Positions 26,184 to 35,049 of a DNA stretch of 64,000 nt are shown here, piece after piece. The notes below the pieces were generated by a model. That model did no database searches and was not told the DNA's origin. It saw only the letters and a list, made by a program, of their open reading frames with translations. The stretch is from contig JASGMJ010000001.1 of the NCBI GenBank assembly GCA_030156535.1, positions 124,001-188,000 on the forward strand, in the 5' to 3' direction. How positions within the stretch are numbered: position 1 is the stretch's first letter; each line of letters starts with the position of its first letter. The DNA comes from Candidatus Sumerlaeota bacterium (GTDB lineage: Bacteria; Sumerlaeota; Sumerlaeia; SLMS01; JAHLLQ01). The position numbers were made by a program, and so were the translations under genes.

Positions 26184-27827
26184 GTGTCTCTCTCAAAACT
26201 TGGTAGAACTCCCACGGATCTTAATTACAAGGTTGAACATCTCGGAATCCCCGGCTCCAAGCGACCGGCCCTCTTTTATCAGGATAAGAGAACCCTCCCG
26301 ACGGCGGAACGCGGCGAGGGAATTTACATCTATGATACTGAGGGGAAACGCTATCTCGACGGATGCAGCGGTGCCATCGCGGCGAACATCGGGCACGGCA
26401 ACAAGCGCGTCAATGAACGCGCCGTCGAGCAAATCGGCAAGATCGCGTTCGCCTACCGCACCCAGTTCGAGACGGAACCGGCCAACGAACTCGCCGCTCT
26501 GCTCGTTCACCTCTCGCCCGAGGAACTCAACCGCGTCTTCTTCGTCAATTCCGGCTCCGAAGCCGTCGAAACGGCGATCAAGCTGGCGCGCCAGTACTGG
26601 TGGGCACAGGGCAAGACCGGCAAGCAACTCGTCGTCTCGCGCCGTCCCTCGTATCATGGGGCAACGCTGGGGGCGCTTTCCTGCACGGACTACGCGCCGC
26701 TCAACATTCCGTTCCGCCCGATGCTGCTCCCCTTTCTCAAGGTCTCGGCGCCGTACTGCTACCATTGCCCGCTGTACAAGGAATACCCGAGTTGCGAGCT
26801 GGCCTGCGCGTACGAACTCGAGCGCGTGATCCGCGTCAACGGCGCGGAGAACATTGCCGCCTTCATCACCGAGCCCATCGGCGGAGCGACGACGGGTGGC
26901 GCCGTGCCCCCCGACGAATGGTTCCCCATCATTGAGCGCATCTGTCATGAGCATGAGATTCTGCTCATCGTCGACGACGTCCTCACCGGCTGTGGCCGCA
27001 CGGGGACGTTCTACGGCTTCGAGCACTGGGACGTTGTCCCCGACATCGTCGCCATTTCCAAGGGCCTTTCCGGTGGCTACACGCCCATCGGCGCGGTGGT
27101 TGCCAGCGAGGAAATCGTGCAGCCCGTCCTGGAAAGCGGCGGCTTCATGCATGGGCATACCTACGCCGGCAATCCGCTCTCAACGGCCATTGCCTGCGAA
27201 GTCGTGAAGGTGATCCTCGACGATGGGCTGATGGAAAACGCGCGCGAGATGGGGGCGTATCTCCACGAATGCCTGCGCGAGTTGATGAACGAGTTCTCGG
27301 TCATCGGCGACATCCGGGGCCGCGGGTTGCTTGCCGGAGTGGAATTCGTTCGCGATCGCTACAAGCGCGAGCCCTTCCCCGCCAAGTGGTTCGTCGCGCT
27401 CGAAATCACCGAGTTCGCGCGCGACCACGGCCTGCTGATTTATCCGCGGCGCTCGCTCTATGGTCTCTCCGGCGACCACGTTCTCATTTCGCCGCCGTTG
27501 ATCATCGACAAGGCGGGAGTCGACGAGATCATCGAGAAGTTCACGCTCGCACTTCGCGATCTTACTGCTCTCGTCGAGCGTCACCTCGAACCCGAGAAGC
27601 CCGGCGTTGCCTACGCCACCATCGACCGTTCGCACGTCGATGAAAACATCCGCGAATTCGACGCCGAGGAATTTGAACATCTCGAAGCCGACGGCGAAGT
27701 CAATGTGACCGGCAACTTCGAGGGAAGCGCGATGGAAGTGAAGGGGGCCGATATCTACGCGGACTACGAAGTCGACGAGTACGCCAGGCTCCATCATCCC
27801 GACTCAACGGACGGTAAGGGTGAGTGA
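26184..27827 (+). CDS. Class III aminotransferase, YodT-like; putative N6-acetyl-beta-lysine transaminase
   Basis: From GTG at 26184 (AAAGGA about eight bases upstream) the product has 547 residues. It is a fold-type I, class III PLP aminotransferase. It shows 'FFVNSGSEAVETAIKLAR', SYHGATLGALS, DDVLTGCGRTG and the PLP lysine K293 in AISKGLSGGY. A cysteine-containing segment (YCYHCPLYKEYPSCELAC) lies at about 192-209. Residues after about 455 form a strongly acidic extension with no recognised domain. It heads a tight operon with CoA-transferase subunits, an M20 deacylase, a thiolase and a GABA-type aminotransferase. The same order (aminotransferase, CoA-transferase A, B, deacylase) occurs as yodT-S-R-Q in Bacillus subtilis. 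The proposed substrate, N6-acetyl-beta-lysine to 6-acetamido-3-oxohexanoate, is inference from that context. An upstream TTG at 26142 is also in frame. Confidence 0.75.
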   Translation: MSLSKLGRTPTDLNYKVEHLGIPGSKRPALFYQDKRTLPTAERGEGIYIYDTEGKRYLDGCSGAIAANIGHGNKRVNERAVEQIGKIAFAYRTQFETEPANELAALLVHLSPEELNRVFFVNSGSEAVETAIKLARQYWWAQGKTGKQLVVSRRPSYHGATLGALSCTDYAPLNIPFRPMLLPFLKVSAPYCYHCPLYKEYPSCELACAYELERVIRVNGAENIAAFITEPIGGATTGGAVPPDEWFPIIERICHEHEILLIVDDVLTGCGRTGTFYGFEHWDVVPDIVAISKGLSGGYTPIGAVVASEEIVQPVLESGGFMHGHTYAGNPLSTAIACEVVKVILDDGLMENAREMGAYLHECLRELMNEFSVIGDIRGRGLLAGVEFVRDRYKREPFPAKWFVALEITEFARDHGLLIYPRRSLYGLSGDHVLISPPLIIDKAGVDEIIEKFTLALRDLTALVERHLEPEKPGVAYATIDRSHVDENIREFDAEEFEHLEADGEVNVTGNFEGSAMEVKGADIYADYEVDEYARLHHPDSTDGKGE

Positions 27828-28503
27828 TCTCGTCAAGGAACTGAATGAGGCCGTCGCGGAGCGGATTCGCGACGGCCAGACTCTCATGATCGCGGGCTTT
27901 GGACGCGGAGGAACGCCGTTCACACTGATCGAGCACCTCGCCGAGCATCATGCTCACTTGCGCGGCCTGACGCTCGTCAAGAACGACGCCAACGAGTCCA
28001 ACCTCGGCATTGGAGTTTTGCTGGCACGCGGCATGGCACGCCGCTTGATTTCCACGCACATCGGCCTCAACCCCGATGCCATTGCGATGATGAACCGCGG
28101 CGAACTCGAAGTCGAGTTCGTGCCCCAGGGGATTTTCGCGGAGCGCATTCGAGCGGGAGGCGCGGGGCTTCCCGCCTTCCTCACCGACATCGGCATGGGA
28201 ACCATCGTCGCCAAGGGCAAGCCCACGGTGGAGCTCGACGGCCGCACGTTGCTTGTCGAGCGTGCCTTGCGGGGCGACGTGGCGTTGCTGTGCGCCGACA
28301 TTGCCGACCGCATGGGGAATTGCTGGTGGCGGGGATCGAATCGCAACATGAGCGTGGCGATGGGCACCGCATGCGACGCGGTGATCGTCGAGGCGCGCGA
28401 AATCGTCGAGCCCGGCGCCATTGAACCGGAAAACGTGCATCTCCCAGGCGTTTTCGTCGATGCCGTGGTGCAGGCTCAGCCCAGAAAGCACATGCAGTCA
28501 TGA
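27820..28503 (+). CDS. 3-oxoacid CoA-transferase, subunit A (YodS-like)
   Basis: The 227-residue product is a family I CoA-transferase alpha subunit. It has the N-terminal DGQTLMIAGFGRGGTPFTLIEHL segment (glycine-rich) and the central helix GIGVLLARGMARRLISTHIGLNP. The family transfers CoA from a donor such as acetyl- or succinyl-CoA to a 3-oxo or short-chain acid. It starts with GTG, overlapping the aminotransferase end by 8 bp, and its stop overlaps the subunit B start by 4 bp (ATGA). That coupling fits 1:1 subunit synthesis. In the proposed pathway it would activate 6-acetamido-3-oxohexanoate. Acetoacetate or 3-oxoadipate are alternative substrates. Confidence 0.88.
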   Translation: MSDLVKELNEAVAERIRDGQTLMIAGFGRGGTPFTLIEHLAEHHAHLRGLTLVKNDANESNLGIGVLLARGMARRLISTHIGLNPDAIAMMNRGELEVEFVPQGIFAERIRAGGAGLPAFLTDIGMGTIVAKGKPTVELDGRTLLVERALRGDVALLCADIADRMGNCWWRGSNRNMSVAMGTACDAVIVEAREIVEPGAIEPENVHLPGVFVDAVVQAQPRKHMQS

Positions 28504-29153
28504 ACGAGCAGGAATCCATTATCGTCCGCCGCGCGGCGCGGGAACTAAGCCCGGGCATGGTCGTGAACCTCGGAATCGGATTGCCGACACTGATCCCCGG
28601 CGTACTGCCCGAGGGGTTCGATGTCGTTCTGCACTCCGAGAACGGATTTGCAGGCATGGGCGCGCCGCTCGAAGGCGGCACGCGCGACAACGATGTCATC
28701 GACGCGGGGGGACGGGCGGTGACGCTCATCAAGGGCGCCGCATGCTTCGACAGCGTGCTCTCCTTCGCCCTGATTCGCGGTGGGCATCTGGACATGGCGG
28801 TCCTCGGTGCCTTTGAAGTCAGCGTCGAGGGCGATCTTGCCAACTGGATGATTCCCGGCAAGCTGACGCCGGGGATGGGTGGCGGAATGGAACTCGCACA
28901 GAAGGCCCGCCGCGTTGTCGTGATCAGCCGCCATCTGGACAAGCACGGCCGGGGCAAGCTGGTCGGCACGTGCTCGCTTCCGCTTACCGCGCCGCGGTGT
29001 GTTGATACGCTGATCACCGAGCGTGCCGTTTTTCGCCGCCGGGAGGGACGCCTCGTCTTGTGCAGCATCCACCCGGAGCAAACGCGTGAAACGGTCTTCG
29101 AGGGCATCGAGTGCCCGGTTGAGGTTGCAGAGACATTGGAGCCGTGGGAGTAG
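28500..29153 (+). CDS. 3-oxoacid CoA-transferase, subunit B (YodR-like)
   Basis: The 217-residue product carries the catalytic subunit signature: NLGIGLPTLIP near the N terminus and HSENGFAGMG with E47, the glutamate that forms the gamma-glutamyl-CoA thioester intermediate. GMGGGMELAQKARRVVV lies about two-thirds along. Its start overlaps the stop of subunit A (ATGA). It works with subunit A as a heterodimer or heterotetramer. See the subunit A entry for the pathway suggestion. Confidence 0.9.
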   Translation: MNEQESIIVRRAARELSPGMVVNLGIGLPTLIPGVLPEGFDVVLHSENGFAGMGAPLEGGTRDNDVIDAGGRAVTLIKGAACFDSVLSFALIRGGHLDMAVLGAFEVSVEGDLANWMIPGKLTPGMGGGMELAQKARRVVVISRHLDKHGRGKLVGTCSLPLTAPRCVDTLITERAVFRRREGRLVLCSIHPEQTRETVFEGIECPVEVAETLEPWE

Positions 29154-29180
29154 CGGCATACGCTCCCCAGGAGGTATTGC

Positions 29181-30497
29181 ATGACAACGGATTGCCAGAC
29201 ACCTGATCGTCAGGCCCTTGCACAGGCGATTGCGCAGCGGCGCCCGTGGGCGATCGACACGCTGTCGTGGTGGGTTCGCTATGGGAGTGTGTTGGGCGAG
29301 GAGGCCACCGCGCAGGAGTACATCGCAGGCGTGTATGAGGACCTCGGTTTCGACGCACGCCTGGAGCCGATTGACATCGATGCCATCAAGGACCTGCCGG
29401 GCTTCAGTCCGGTCGATTGGTCATACGACGGACGCCCCAACGCCGTTGGCGTTTTCGACCCCGGAGAAAACAAGGGACGGAGTCTGATTCTCAACGGGCA
29501 CGTTGATGTTGTCAGTCCCGAGCCTTCCTCTCTCTGGTCTTCGCCTCCGTTCGACCCGCGTGTCGTTGAGAACGAGGAAGACGGCGAAACGTGGATGTAT
29601 GGCCGCGGCGCGGGCGACATGAAGGGCGGCTCGACCTGCTTTCTCTGGGCGCTGGCGGCGCTGCGCGATCTTGGCTTCGAGCCTGCCTCCAAGGTGATCG
29701 TGCAGTCGCCGATCGAGGAGGAGTGCACGGGCAACGGTGCGCTTGCCCTGTGTGCGAATGGCTACACGGCGGACGCGGCACTTATTCCCGAGCCATTCAA
29801 CGAGACGATCCTCCGCCGCCAGGTCGGCGTGCTGTGGTTTCAGGTTCGGATTCTCGGGAAGACGATGCACGTTCTCGGCACCGGACGCGGCGTGAATGCC
29901 ATCGAGAAATCGTGGGTTGTGATTCAGGCGCTGCGCCGGCTCGAAGAGGAGATCAACGCCCCCGAAAACATTCCCGCGGACTTCGCGCATGTTGCTCATC
30001 CCATCAATTTGAATGTTGGTGTCATTGATGGTGGAGACTGGGCCAGCACAGTGGCGGGGGAGTGCGTGACGCGCTTCCGCCTCGGCCTGTTTCCCGGCGA
30101 GAAGGTGGAAGATCTCAAGGCGCGAATCGAAAAGTGCGTGGCCGATGCCGCTGCCGCGGACCCGTGGCTCAAGGACTTTCCGCCCACTGTGGAGTACGTG
30201 GGCTTTCAAGCCGAAGGCTGCGACTTTGACATCGAGTCGGACTTTGGGCGCATGCTGCGCGCCGCGCATTGCGAATGGCGCGGCGGGGAACCCACCATTC
30301 TCGATGCCACCTGCACGACTGACGTGCGTTTCTTCAACCTCTACCACGGCATTCCGTCGACGTGCTACGGACCCAAGGCCGTCAACATTCACGGCGTCGA
30401 TGAGAAGGTGAGCATCGATTCCATGCAGCGGGTGGCCGAAGTCATGGCCACCTTCATTGCGCAGTGGTGTGGCCTGCGCGAGCGGACGGAAACGTGA
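29181..30497 (+). CDS. M20 family deacylase (ArgE/DapE type, YodQ-like); putative 4-acetamidobutyrate deacetylase
   Basis: The 438-residue product is a two-domain M20 metallohydrolase. Metal and catalytic residues are in place: H107-V-D109 in LNGHVDVV, D146 in GRGAGDMKGG, the E180/E181 pair in PIEEECTGNG, and further 'LDATCTTDVRF' and 'NIHGVDEKVS' near the C terminus. The dimerisation domain lies at about 215-330. GGAGG lies before the ATG. Family members remove acyl groups from N-acyl amino acids. Placed after a CoA-transferase pair and before a thiolase and a GABA-type aminotransferase, it could release GABA from 4-acetamidobutyrate. The substrate is inferred from context only. Confidence 0.82.
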   Translation: MTTDCQTPDRQALAQAIAQRRPWAIDTLSWWVRYGSVLGEEATAQEYIAGVYEDLGFDARLEPIDIDAIKDLPGFSPVDWSYDGRPNAVGVFDPGENKGRSLILNGHVDVVSPEPSSLWSSPPFDPRVVENEEDGETWMYGRGAGDMKGGSTCFLWALAALRDLGFEPASKVIVQSPIEEECTGNGALALCANGYTADAALIPEPFNETILRRQVGVLWFQVRILGKTMHVLGTGRGVNAIEKSWVVIQALRRLEEEINAPENIPADFAHVAHPINLNVGVIDGGDWASTVAGECVTRFRLGLFPGEKVEDLKARIEKCVADAAAADPWLKDFPPTVEYVGFQAEGCDFDIESDFGRMLRAAHCEWRGGEPTILDATCTTDVRFFNLYHGIPSTCYGPKAVNIHGVDEKVSIDSMQRVAEVMATFIAQWCGLRERTET

Positions 30498-30521
30498 AAG
30501 TATCTGGAAGGACTGTATCGA

Positions 30522-31718
30522 ATGAGATTTCGTGATCCCATTGCGCTGGCGGGACTGTGCCGGACGCCCATCGGAAAACTCGGTGGCGTTCTGGCGGCGG
30601 CCGAGCCCTACAAACTCCAGTCCGCCGCCTTGCGTGCCGCGCGCGAACGCGCTGGCATGCCCGCGGATGTTCTTCCCGGTGAAGTGATTGCCGGGAACCT
30701 TCGCAACTCGATCGGGAACATCGCGCGCGTTGCGGCGCTCGACGCCGGAATCCCCGAGAGCGTTCCCGCCATCACCGTTGATCGTCAGTGCGCCTCGAGC
30801 ATGGAGGCGCTTGTTCTCGCGGCGGCCAAGATCAGCAGTGGCTTCTACGAGACCGCAGTGGTGGGCGGCGTCGAGAGCGGCAGCCAGGCGCCGTGGCTCT
30901 ATGCCAGAACGGCGCGCCCCTACGCCTATGCGCCGCCCGAACCGTTCGTCATCCGCATGGCAACGCCCGAGGTGGGCGATCCGCCGATGGGCGAAACGGC
31001 CGAGATTCTCGCCGACGAGTTCACCATCGCCCGCGAGGAAATGGACGCCTTTGCTTGCGACAGCCACCGCAAGGCGGCACGGGCGGACTTCTCGGCCGAG
31101 ATCGTCGCGTTCCCCAACCCGAATCCGAAGGCGGCAGCCAAACAGATTGTGACCGACGAGTGCATCCGGCCGGACACGACGCCGGAGGTACTTGCCCGGT
31201 TGCGCCCCGCTTTCCGCAAGGACGGCCGTGTCACCGCCGGCAACAGCTCGCCCATCAACGATGCCGCCGTAGGGTGTTATGCGTTTTCCGGCGCCGAAGC
31301 CGATCGCCTTGGGATCGATCTCTCAGCGCCGGGGAGTGCGTGGCTCACGGGAGCAGTGACGGTCGCCCTCGCCCCCAGCCACATGGGACTGGGTCCGGCA
31401 TTGGCAATCCCCGTGTTGTTGCGGGAGCACGGCCTGACAATCGACGACATCGACCTCTTCGAGATCAACGAGGCTTTTGCCGCCCAGATTCTGGCTTGCC
31501 TGAAGAAGCTGGCCAGTGAAGGCTGGGCGATTCCCGCGGAGAAACTCAACGTCCACGGTGGGGCCATTGCTCTTGGGCATCCCACCGGCGCAACGGGCCT
31601 GCGGCTCGTTGTCACGCTGGTCAATGCCTTGCGCCAGCGCGGCCTGCGTCGCGGCGTCGCGTCGCTGTGCGTCGGTGGCGGTCAGGGCATGGCCGTGCTC
31701 GTCGAAACGAAAAACTAG
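30522..31718 (+). CDS. Thiolase (acetyl-CoA C-acyltransferase)
   Basis: The 398-residue product has the three thiolase active-site elements. They are C90 in VDRQCASSMEAL, H353 in GGAIALGHPTGATG, and C383 in LCVGGGQGMA. NEAFAAQ precedes the histidine box. It cleaves a 3-oxoacyl-CoA with CoA to release acetyl-CoA, or runs in reverse. Here the catabolic direction is likely, because it follows a 3-oxoacid CoA-transferase. The proposed reaction is 6-acetamido-3-oxohexanoyl-CoA to 4-acetamidobutyryl-CoA plus acetyl-CoA. It lies 24 bp after the deacylase gene and 52 bp before the next aminotransferase. Confidence 0.9.
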   Translation: MRFRDPIALAGLCRTPIGKLGGVLAAAEPYKLQSAALRAARERAGMPADVLPGEVIAGNLRNSIGNIARVAALDAGIPESVPAITVDRQCASSMEALVLAAAKISSGFYETAVVGGVESGSQAPWLYARTARPYAYAPPEPFVIRMATPEVGDPPMGETAEILADEFTIAREEMDAFACDSHRKAARADFSAEIVAFPNPNPKAAAKQIVTDECIRPDTTPEVLARLRPAFRKDGRVTAGNSSPINDAAVGCYAFSGAEADRLGIDLSAPGSAWLTGAVTVALAPSHMGLGPALAIPVLLREHGLTIDDIDLFEINEAFAAQILACLKKLASEGWAIPAEKLNVHGGAIALGHPTGATGLRLVVTLVNALRQRGLRRGVASLCVGGGQGMAVLVETKN

Positions 31719-31770
31719 AATCCAACGGCTTTTCACGCGCCGACTACTTCCCATCAAAGGACAACGCACC

Positions 31771-33075
31771 ATGTCTTCCTCCGCCAAGCAAACGAACGCC
31801 GAACTTCTCAAGCGTCGTCTTGATGCCATTCCCCGCGGCCCCTTCAATGTCGCCCCGATTTTCGTGGAGCGTGCCGAGGGTGCCCGCCTCTGGGATGTTG
31901 AAGGGAAGGAATACATCGATTTCTGTGGTGGCATCGGCGTGATGAACGTCGGGCACAACCACCCGCGCGTCGTGGAAGCCGTGAAGAAGCAGGCCGACAA
32001 GTTCCTGCATACCTGCTTTCACGTCGTCATGTACGAGGAGTATGTGCGGCTGGCCGAGCGTCTCAATCGGCTGGTTCCGATCAACGGACCCTGCAAGACG
32101 ACTTTCTTCAACAGTGGTGCTGAGGCGGGGGAGAACGCCGTCAAGATCAGCCGCGCCTACACCAAGCGCACTGGCGTTGTGGCTTTCGAGCGCGGTTTCC
32201 ACGGCCGGACGTTGCTGGCCATGACGCTGACCGGCAAGGTGAAGCCCTATGCCTCGGGTTTCGGTCCTTTTGCCCCCGACGTCTATCATCTTCCGTACGG
32301 GCCTTTCTTCGCCAACCCGAAGGAGTACACCGACGCCGAGGTCGAGCGCATGTGCCACGAGGCGCTCGATCATCTGTTCGCCTATCAGGTCGCGCCCGAG
32401 AACACCGCCTGCATCATCGCCGAGCCGGTTCTCGGTGAAGGCGGCTTCCTTCCGATGCACCACGTGGCAATGAAGATCCTGCGGGAGAAGTGCACGGAGC
32501 TGGGGATTGTCTACGTCAGCGACGAAGTCCAGTCGGGCTTCGGGCGCTGCGGGGCCATGTTCGCCATCGAGCGTTACCAGATTGAACCCGACATGGTGGC
32601 CATGGCCAAGTCCATGGGCGGCGGCCTGGTTCTCAGTGGCGTTACGGCCCGCGCCGAGATCATGGAGGCCCCGCAGGTGGGCGGAATCGGGGGGACCTAT
32701 GGTGGGAACCCGATCGCGTGCGCGGCGGGTAACGCGGTGCTCGACATCATGGTTGAGGAAAAACTCCCCGAACGGGCGCAGAAAATAGGCGAAAAAACCA
32801 GGACGGCCTTCGCCCAACTCGAAGCGAAGCACGCGTTTCTGCGCAACTCACGGGGTCTTGGGGCGATGTGCGCGATCGAAGTCGTCGACTCCGCCAGCGG
32901 GAAGCCCGATGCCGCCAAGGCCGGAGCGCTGGTCAAGGCTGCCCTGGATCGCGGCCTGCTCCTCATGACGGCCAGCGGAAACGTGATTCGCACGTTGATG
33001 CCTCTGGTTATTACGGATAGCGAACTCGACCGCGCGCTTGCGCTTCTTGCCGAAGCCGCCGACGCGGTTGCCTGA
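31771..33075 (+). CDS. Class III aminotransferase, 4-aminobutyrate (GABA) transaminase-like
   Basis: The 434-residue product is a class III PLP aminotransferase of the GabT subgroup. It has DFCGGIGVMNVGHNHPRVV, FFNSGAEAGENAVKISR, FERGFHGRTLLAMTLTGK, DEVQSGFGRCG and K280 in AMAKSMGGGL. GabT enzymes convert GABA and 2-oxoglutarate to succinate semialdehyde and glutamate. The ATG at 31771 is preceded by AAAGGA at nine bases; the frame is open further upstream but that region lies inside the thiolase gene. It is the last gene of the operon. No succinate semialdehyde dehydrogenase is in the window. A 5-aminovalerate or beta-alanine specificity is an alternative. Confidence 0.85.
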   Translation: MSSSAKQTNAELLKRRLDAIPRGPFNVAPIFVERAEGARLWDVEGKEYIDFCGGIGVMNVGHNHPRVVEAVKKQADKFLHTCFHVVMYEEYVRLAERLNRLVPINGPCKTTFFNSGAEAGENAVKISRAYTKRTGVVAFERGFHGRTLLAMTLTGKVKPYASGFGPFAPDVYHLPYGPFFANPKEYTDAEVERMCHEALDHLFAYQVAPENTACIIAEPVLGEGGFLPMHHVAMKILREKCTELGIVYVSDEVQSGFGRCGAMFAIERYQIEPDMVAMAKSMGGGLVLSGVTARAEIMEAPQVGGIGGTYGGNPIACAAGNAVLDIMVEEKLPERAQKIGEKTRTAFAQLEAKHAFLRNSRGLGAMCAIEVVDSASGKPDAAKAGALVKAALDRGLLLMTASGNVIRTLMPLVITDSELDRALALLAEAADAVA

Positions 33076-33134
33076 TTCTGCCATTGGGGAACTTCACCCC
33101 CCGTTGCGCCTGTCTCATGGATACGAGGAATCGT

Positions 33135-33162
33135 GGAGGGGCTCCTATCCCGGAGTCCCTCC
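33135..33162. terminator. Possible terminator hairpin after the catabolic operon
   Basis: An 11-bp inverted repeat (33135-33145 and 33152-33162, one G-U pair as RNA) with a 6-base loop lies 60 bases after the last gene of the operon. No clear T run follows, so it may be a stability hairpin instead. Confidence 0.35.
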
Positions 33163-33272
33163 AACGAGTCTTTGGGGTGAGTCATTTTCACAAGACCCGG
33201 GGTTTTTCCTTGGCTTCAACACCCGTTCAGGACTCAGACTATAAATGAATCCCGCGAGGTAGACGCTTCACT

Positions 33273-35006
33273 ATGACACTTTTCTCCCGAATGTTTGAAG
33301 GCGCGCGCCTGCTGGCCGGTACGCTGCTTGTTCTGGCTCTGGCCACGCCCGTGTTCCCGCAGTTTAGCGTTCCCGAAGGCGTGGGGACGATAACGGACCC
33401 CGAGTTCGGTGAACTCCCCAAGGAAATCATCTGGGCACCCGACAATTCCCACATGATTCTCGTTCCGCGGGGAGAGTACCGGATTGGAGTCAATGACCCG
33501 GAGCTGAAGGACTTCGCACGCAACGAAGGCCCTGAGGTCACGGTCACGCTCGATCCCTTCTACATCGACAAGTACGAAGTCAGCTACGACAAGTACATGA
33601 GCATCGCCGACCGGGTTGGGCTGAACAAGCCCCGGGCGACACTCAATGCCGACCTCCTCAAGGAGGGCCATCCCATCGTCTCCGTTTCCCATGACAGTGC
33701 CTCAGAGTATGCCCGCGTGATGAACAAGGCATTGCCGACCGAGGCGGAGTGGGAGGCTGCCGCCAGAGGACCTCAGGGGTTCTTGTACCCGTGGGGGAAT
33801 GACCCCAAGGGCGGATCGCCCGTCGTGGGCATGGGATCGCTTGGCATGACCAAGCCCGTGGACGATCCGAGCCTCGACGTCTCTTCCCTGGGCGTCGTGG
33901 GGATGGGCGGCAATGTGGGCGAGTGGTGTGTGGACGGCTATGTCCGGGAGTACTACACCCGGGTTGCCGGGCAGGAGAATCCCGTGATCGACGAGGCGAG
34001 CGGGGAAACCCGCAGCGTTCGCGGCGGCGATTACTACGCACAGTCTGACGGCCGTGCGACGTTGCGCAACGCCTGCGTCGGGACGCACACGCGCGACGAA
34101 GTCGGGTTCCGGACGGTCTTCCGCCTGCGCCCGCCCCCCGTTGCCACGCCGACGCCTGCGCCCCTCATTCGTGCGACACCGACGCCTCGCCCGGAGGAAG
34201 TCTTCTCCTCCATGGCGCAGGAGCTGCTCCCGTTCTTCCAGGACCCCATCGAGCCGCTTCCCGCTTCCCTGACGGCCGCCGACGTGGCCACGGTGCCGCT
34301 CCCCTTCGTGAACATGACCCCGCATGACGTCCGGATTGGGTTCTTCAGCGCGGAGAATCGCAAGCTCATGCGCCAGTTCCCGTCTCCGCTGGAGGCAGGA
34401 TCCTACAAGCAGCTCAATGTTCCGAAGGACTCCCCCGTTCTTGTTCTCGCTTACGCTCCCGGCTCCCAGACACAGACCCTCGTCAATTTGGGGCCGGTCA
34501 GTACGGCCAGCAGCCCGCTGACAATCATCCCCGCCCATGCCTTCAACGTCGTCACGGAGACCAGTGGGAACACGCTCGATCCATCCAAGGGAGTCGAGAC
34601 GATCCAGCACTATGGCAGGACCTTCCAGCCGATGTGGAACGAATTCCAGATTTTCAACAATGTCGGCGTGCCCGTGGAAGTCAAGGTTGTGCGCGAGAAG
34701 GAAGTCATTCTGACCCAGTTGGTCGAGCCGGGCGAGGCCGTGAACGTGAACAACGTGCGGCCGGGTAATATCCAGATCAGCGCCAGCTATCTGGGCGCCA
34801 GCGACGAAAGAGCAAGCAACGTGGTCGATTTCCGCAACGACGACAAGGCCGACTATCGTCTCTTCATTCTTGGGCCGGGCGACCCGGATGGCCCCACCGT
34901 CCGTGTCGTCACACGGAAGATGCCGCTGATCCTCATTCAGGAGCGGGACCTTCGCATCACGGGCGACAAGCGGGAGACCTATGTCGTCGGGGCGGGCAAG
35001 AAGTAG
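33273..35006 (+). CDS. Secreted formylglycine-generating-enzyme-like (SUMF1) protein
   Basis: The 577-residue product has an N-terminal hydrophobic signal (about 10-30). A SUMF1/FGE-sulfatase domain covers about 50-285: MILVPRGEYRIG, FYIDKYEVSYDKYMS, LPTEAEWEAAARG, LYPWGND and GGNVGEWCVDGY, then VRGGDYY and VGFRTVFRL. A proline/threonine-rich linker (about 288-312) joins it to a C-terminal part of about 265 residues with no recognised family. Most bacterial proteins of this domain are not true formylglycine synthases, because they lack the two active cysteines; only one central cysteine (in GEWC) is obvious here. The likely role is periplasmic, perhaps ligand binding or protein modification. 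GAGGT lies about 11 bases before the ATG. Confidence 0.75.
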   Translation: MTLFSRMFEGARLLAGTLLVLALATPVFPQFSVPEGVGTITDPEFGELPKEIIWAPDNSHMILVPRGEYRIGVNDPELKDFARNEGPEVTVTLDPFYIDKYEVSYDKYMSIADRVGLNKPRATLNADLLKEGHPIVSVSHDSASEYARVMNKALPTEAEWEAAARGPQGFLYPWGNDPKGGSPVVGMGSLGMTKPVDDPSLDVSSLGVVGMGGNVGEWCVDGYVREYYTRVAGQENPVIDEASGETRSVRGGDYYAQSDGRATLRNACVGTHTRDEVGFRTVFRLRPPPVATPTPAPLIRATPTPRPEEVFSSMAQELLPFFQDPIEPLPASLTAADVATVPLPFVNMTPHDVRIGFFSAENRKLMRQFPSPLEAGSYKQLNVPKDSPVLVLAYAPGSQTQTLVNLGPVSTASSPLTIIPAHAFNVVTETSGNTLDPSKGVETIQHYGRTFQPMWNEFQIFNNVGVPVEVKVVREKEVILTQLVEPGEAVNVNNVRPGNIQISASYLGASDERASNVVDFRNDDKADYRLFILGPGDPDGPTVRVVTRKMPLILIQERDLRITGDKRETYVVGAGKK

Positions 35007-35035
35007 GATTGCTTCCGCCTTCCCGAGGAGAGTAG

Positions 35036-35049
35036 CGCTGGGCCCAGCG
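35036..35049. repeat. 14-bp perfect palindrome upstream of mrp
   Basis: CGCTGGGCCCAGCG is a perfect palindrome lying directly before the putative -35 element of the mrp promoter. It could be an operator, or the foot of a hairpin ending the previous transcript. Confidence 0.5.
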
